Of a stretch of 44,956 nt of DNA, positions 42,231-44,956 are shown in pieces. The notes beneath the pieces are model-generated. The model was not told the DNA's origin, made no database searches, and saw only the letters and a list, made by a program, of their open reading frames with translations. The translations under genes were made by a program, and so were the position numbers. The stretch lies in NCBI GenBank assembly GCA_030526045.1, contig JAUNDN010000021.1:1-44956 (forward strand). The letters are read 5' to 3'. The DNA is from Bacillota bacterium (lineage in GTDB: Bacteria; Bacillota; Clostridia; Lachnospirales; Lachnospiraceae). The stretch's first letter is position 1, and every line of letters starts with the position of its first letter.

Positions 42231-43775
42231 TCAAGCATCCTTATCCGGTAATGCCTGTTCTGTCTTCTTATCCTCAATTGCCATCAGATGATCGGGATTT
42301 TCCCCACTCATGCTGCGGATATCAATGATCGGACCTCCTGTCCCTTCGATATATTCCCTGGTGATGGTCACTCGGCCGATATTATCATCCTTTGGAATTT
42401 CATACATAATATCCAGCATGAATTCCTCTATGATGGCGCGGAGTGCTCTTGCGCCGGTATCCTTCTTCATTGCCTTGTCTGCAATGGCCTCCAGTGCCCC
42501 CTCATCAAACTCAAGCTTTACCTCGTCCAGTTCAAGAAGCTTTTGATACTGCTTTAAAATCGCATTCTTAGGCTCCTTTAAAATCTTGATCATCATCGGT
42601 TTATCCAACGCCGCAAGCGTGTAAATGACGGGAAGTCTTCCCAGAAATTCCGGTATCATGCCGAATTTCTTTAAATCCTCAACTGTAACCCGGCTTAAGA
42701 TATCCTTTTCCTTATCAAATCGATCCTTGAGCTCCGCATTGAATCCGATGGAGGTCTGCTTCGTCAGCCTCTGCTTAATGATTTCCTCAAGATCCGGGAA
42801 CGCACCGCCACAGATAAACAGAATATTCCTCGTATTGATGGTGGTAAGCGGAACCATGGCATTTTTGCTGTTGGCTCCCACCGGCACCTCTACATCAGCT
42901 CCCTCCAAAAGGCGCAGCAACCCCTGCTGCACACTCTCACCGCTGACATCTCTGCTGTTGGTATTCTTCTTCTTTGCAATCTTATCAATTTCATCAATAA
43001 AGACAATCCCGCGCTCTGCCTTTTCTGCATCGTTATCCGCTGCCATCAGGAGCTTGGAAAGCACGCTTTCAATATCATCGCCGATATAGCCCGCCTCTGT
43101 GAGGGAGGTTGCATCTGCAATGGCAAGCGGAACATCCAGAAGTTTTGCAAGAGTCTTAACCAGATAGGTCTTCCCGCAGCCGGTAGGTCCGATCATGAGC
43201 ATATTGGACTTTTCAATTTCAATATCATCCATAGTGCCCGTAGCCACCCTTTTATAGTGGTTATAGACGGCGACCGAGATCACCTTCTTGGCATGCTCCT
43301 GACCGATTACATAATCATCCAGCTGGGCCTTGATTTTATGCGGAGGCGGAATATTCTTGATGTCAAGAGCGGGTTCCTTTTCCTTTCCCGGCTTTTTCTT
43401 TTTCATCCGCTGTTTGTTCGGAATTCCGCCCTCACCCTGCAGATCGGAAAGGTTCACGAAACGGATATTGGGAAAGCCCTGCCCGCTCATATTCTTATTC
43501 AGATCATCCATGAAAGCCGGATTGTTCAGCATCCCCTGATAGTCAAACTGGCTGACCGTATCCATTGTCTTATGCATACAGTCATTGCATACCGTGATGT
43601 TATTGGGAAGCTTGAACATCTTCCCGGCTTTGCTCTCAGGCCGGCGGCAGATAAAGCAGACATCCTCATAGTCGCTTTCCTTCTTATCATCGCTCTCAAC
43701 GGCCGCCCGGCTGTCCTTTTCTTCTGCTTCAGCAGTATCCTTTTCGTTGATATCCTTCTCGTCAAAATCTGACAT
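42231..43775 (-). CDS. clpX: ClpX-type AAA+ unfoldase, extended variant
   Basis: This 514-residue ATPase is about 80-90 residues longer than common ClpX. After an acidic N-terminus (about 1-40) comes a zinc domain with CFIC and CNDC pairs, a long spacer (about 80-140) with a basic run MKKKKPGKEKE, and then the AAA+ core. Walker A is GPTGCGKT (Cys replaces the usual Ser), the pore loop is GYIGDD (usual GYVGED), Walker B is VFIDEIDKIA and the ClpP-docking loop carries IGF in TSIGFNAEL. It should unfold proteins for ClpP. The start at 43775 follows GGAGG, and the frame opens 27 bases earlier. No clpP or tig gene adjoins, so this may be a second ClpX beside a standard one. It follows the NlpC/P60 gene by 32 bases. 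Confidence 0.9.
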   Translation of the reverse strand: MSDFDEKDINEKDTAEAEEKDSRAAVESDDKKESDYEDVCFICRRPESKAGKMFKLPNNITVCNDCMHKTMDTVSQFDYQGMLNNPAFMDDLNKNMSGQGFPNIRFVNLSDLQGEGGIPNKQRMKKKKPGKEKEPALDIKNIPPPHKIKAQLDDYVIGQEHAKKVISVAVYNHYKRVATGTMDDIEIEKSNMLMIGPTGCGKTYLVKTLAKLLDVPLAIADATSLTEAGYIGDDIESVLSKLLMAADNDAEKAERGIVFIDEIDKIAKKKNTNSRDVSGESVQQGLLRLLEGADVEVPVGANSKNAMVPLTTINTRNILFICGGAFPDLEEIIKQRLTKQTSIGFNAELKDRFDKEKDILSRVTVEDLKKFGMIPEFLGRLPVIYTLAALDKPMMIKILKEPKNAILKQYQKLLELDEVKLEFDEGALEAIADKAMKKDTGARALRAIIEEFMLDIMYEIPKDDNIGRVTITREYIEGTGGPIIDIRSMSGENPDHLMAIEDKKTEQALPDKDA

Positions 43776-43807
43776 ACGTTCCTCCATTCCAAAGTGGCAC
43801 AATTCTT

Positions 43808-44956
43808 CTAAACAATTCTTCTCACTGACAAAATTTCTTTGTATGTGGCATGGGTAATTTTAATTCCAGTTTTCTGCGTACTTGCATGGACGATCTGCCC
43901 GTTTCCGATATAAATTCCGACATGCCCGGCATAGCAGACCACATCGCCCGGCTGTGCATCTGCATAGCTTACCTCTGTTCCATAGCTTCGCAAAGAATAA
44001 GAGGTTCTCGGTACGCTGTATCCAAAATCCTTATAAACCCTCCACACAAAACCGGAGCAGTCTGCACCCTCGGTAAGACTGGTTCCACCGGGCACATAAG
44101 GATTTCCGATAAACTGGCAGGCATAATTGGCAATCTGCTGTCCCTTGCTTCCCGACCCCGAATAACTGGAAGCCGATGCATAGCTTTTGCCCGAGCTGCT
44201 ATTGCCTCCCGAGGAAGAGCTGCCCGAGGAAGAGCCGGACTCCGACTGCTTTTGAAGTGCCAGCTCCTGTGCTCTTCTGGCTTCCTCCTCCGCCTTCTTT
44301 GCAGCATCAATCTCAGACTGCTTTGCAGCGGATGCTGCTTCGAGCTTCTTAATCTCATCGTTCTGCTTTTTGATATTCGCCTTATAAACTGCTGCTTCCT
44401 GCTTGGCCTTAGCCAGCTGCACCTCATAGTTGTCGTAGGCCTTTTGCTTCTCGGCAAGGATGATCTCAAGGCTTGCCTTTTCTTCTTCCAGCTCGTGCTG
44501 CTGCGCTTCCAGCTCTGCCATCTCCTCTTCCAGCTGCTGCTTCAGTTCCTCAACAGCTATTCTCGCGTCCATGTATTCGTTAAGCAGTGTTCTGTCATAT
44601 TCGTAAAGCTTTTCAATATATTCCACCTTGTTGATCATATCGCTGAAGCCATTGCTTTCCAGAAGAAGCTGAAGGTAGGTGGTATCCCCCTTCTCATACA
44701 TAAACTTAACCCGGAGCTTCATTGCCTCATACTGCTCCTCCTCGGTTACCTTTGCTGCCTCATAATCAGCAGTGGTAACCACGATCTGCTCTTCCTTCTC
44801 GTCAATGTCTTCCTCAATCAGCTCCACGCTTGCAAGTGTCTCCACCAGTGCCGCATCGATCTCCTCAATCTCACCTGCGACCTCATCTACATCCGACTGG
44901 ATCGTATCCACCCTGCCGGATGCATCGTTGTATTTTTCCTGCTCCTGCTTCTTTTT
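43808..44956 (-). CDS. Partial peptidoglycan endopeptidase, coiled coil plus NlpC/P60
   Basis: The gene runs off the right edge, so its start and expected signal peptide are missing; about 382 residues are visible. The first 250 are a long coiled coil rich in Glu, Lys and Ala, as in CwlO/PcsB-type hydrolases whose activity is controlled by FtsEX. A Ser/Gly linker (GSSSGSSSSGGNSSSG) follows, then an NlpC/P60 (C40) domain with Cys in TEGADCSGFVWRVY, His in AGHVGIYIGNG and a third-site His in IVHAST. Such enzymes cut between D-Glu and the diamino acid in stem peptides outside the cell. A GTG at 44909-44911 is not the true start, because the open frame continues beyond. Confidence 0.93.
   Translation of the reverse strand, partial: KKKQEQEKYNDASGRVDTIQSDVDEVAGEIEEIDAALVETLASVELIEEDIDEKEEQIVVTTADYEAAKVTEEEQYEAMKLRVKFMYEKGDTTYLQLLLESNGFSDMINKVEYIEKLYEYDRTLLNEYMDARIAVEELKQQLEEEMAELEAQQHELEEEKASLEIILAEKQKAYDNYEVQLAKAKQEAAVYKANIKKQNDEIKKLEAASAAKQSEIDAAKKAEEEARRAQELALQKQSESGSSSGSSSSGGNSSSGKSYASASSYSGSGSKGQQIANYACQFIGNPYVPGGTSLTEGADCSGFVWRVYKDFGYSVPRTSYSLRSYGTEVSYADAQPGDVVCYAGHVGIYIGNGQIVHASTQKTGIKITHATYKEILSVRRIV

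Noticed and set aside
1-44956. CRISPR array, tRNA, rRNA or insertion sequence
   Set aside because: No regularly spaced repeats, cloverleaf sequences, rRNA-like stretches or transposase genes were seen on either strand.

Overview
This window looks like chromosomal DNA of an anaerobic, spore-forming-lineage Firmicute of the Clostridia, most likely a Lachnospiraceae gut or rumen bacterium. The grounds are strong AGGAGG-type ribosome binding sites before almost every gene, a CspB-like S8 protease, a PdaB-like deacetylase, a YesM/YesN two-component pair, LplA/LplB/YtcP-type sugar transport and a YtrA-type GntR operon. This placement comes from gene content and protein resemblance only. No rRNA, tRNA, CRISPR, prophage or insertion sequence was recognised. 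Most genes lie on the minus strand.

Layout. 1-4.25 kb: the end of an exported-protein gene, a small orphan gene, a decayed gene remnant, a polysaccharide deacetylase, an AEC-family transporter, an S4-domain RNA-binding protein and a 62-residue orphan. 4.3-7.5 kb: a compact GH2 glycosidase convergent with a MATE exporter. 7.5-11.3 kb: a sugar operon of xylulokinase, DUF4867 protein and a fucose/arabinose-isomerase-family protein, ending in a clear terminator. 11.4-14.2 kb: metNI and a divergent orphan carbamate kinase sharing a short promoter region. 14.2-16.9 kb: a GntR-controlled ABC-2 transporter operon with a class II aldolase as its last gene. 17-31.2 kb: an LspA-like protein, a chemoreceptor, a sugar ABC transporter, YesN/YesM, a GH67 alpha-glucuronidase and a GH3 beta-xylosidase. 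31.2-35.9 kb: a regulatory region with repeated motifs, a cupin-AraC regulator and a large multidomain GH2. 36-45 kb: an ECF sigma/membrane-protein pair, a lipoprotein, tRNA-dihydrouridine synthase, biotin ligase, a CspB-like subtilase, a long ClpX variant and a partial NlpC/P60 peptidoglycan hydrolase.

How the genes work together. The centre is best read as an aldouronate (methylglucuronoxylan fragment) utilisation locus. The binding lipoprotein and two permeases import short acidic xylo-oligosaccharides. GH67 removes the terminal 4-O-methylglucuronate and GH3 releases xylose. Neither enzyme has a visible signal peptide, and no secreted xylanase is present, so the cell probably scavenges oligomers made by other enzymes or organisms. 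YesM/YesN probably senses the sugar, the cupin-AraC protein gives a second control layer, and the adjacent chemoreceptor may steer the cell to the same ligands. The xylulokinase operon upstream would feed pentoses into the pentose phosphate pathway. It is the least understood part, because the DUF4867 protein has no known reaction that I can name.

A few promoters, operators and terminators can be read directly. The clearest are a perfect operator over the -10 of the GntR operon, a stem-loop between the binding-protein and permease genes, a terminator between the GH67 gene and yesM, and several copies of the motif ATATTGCT between the divergent GH3 and araC-type genes.
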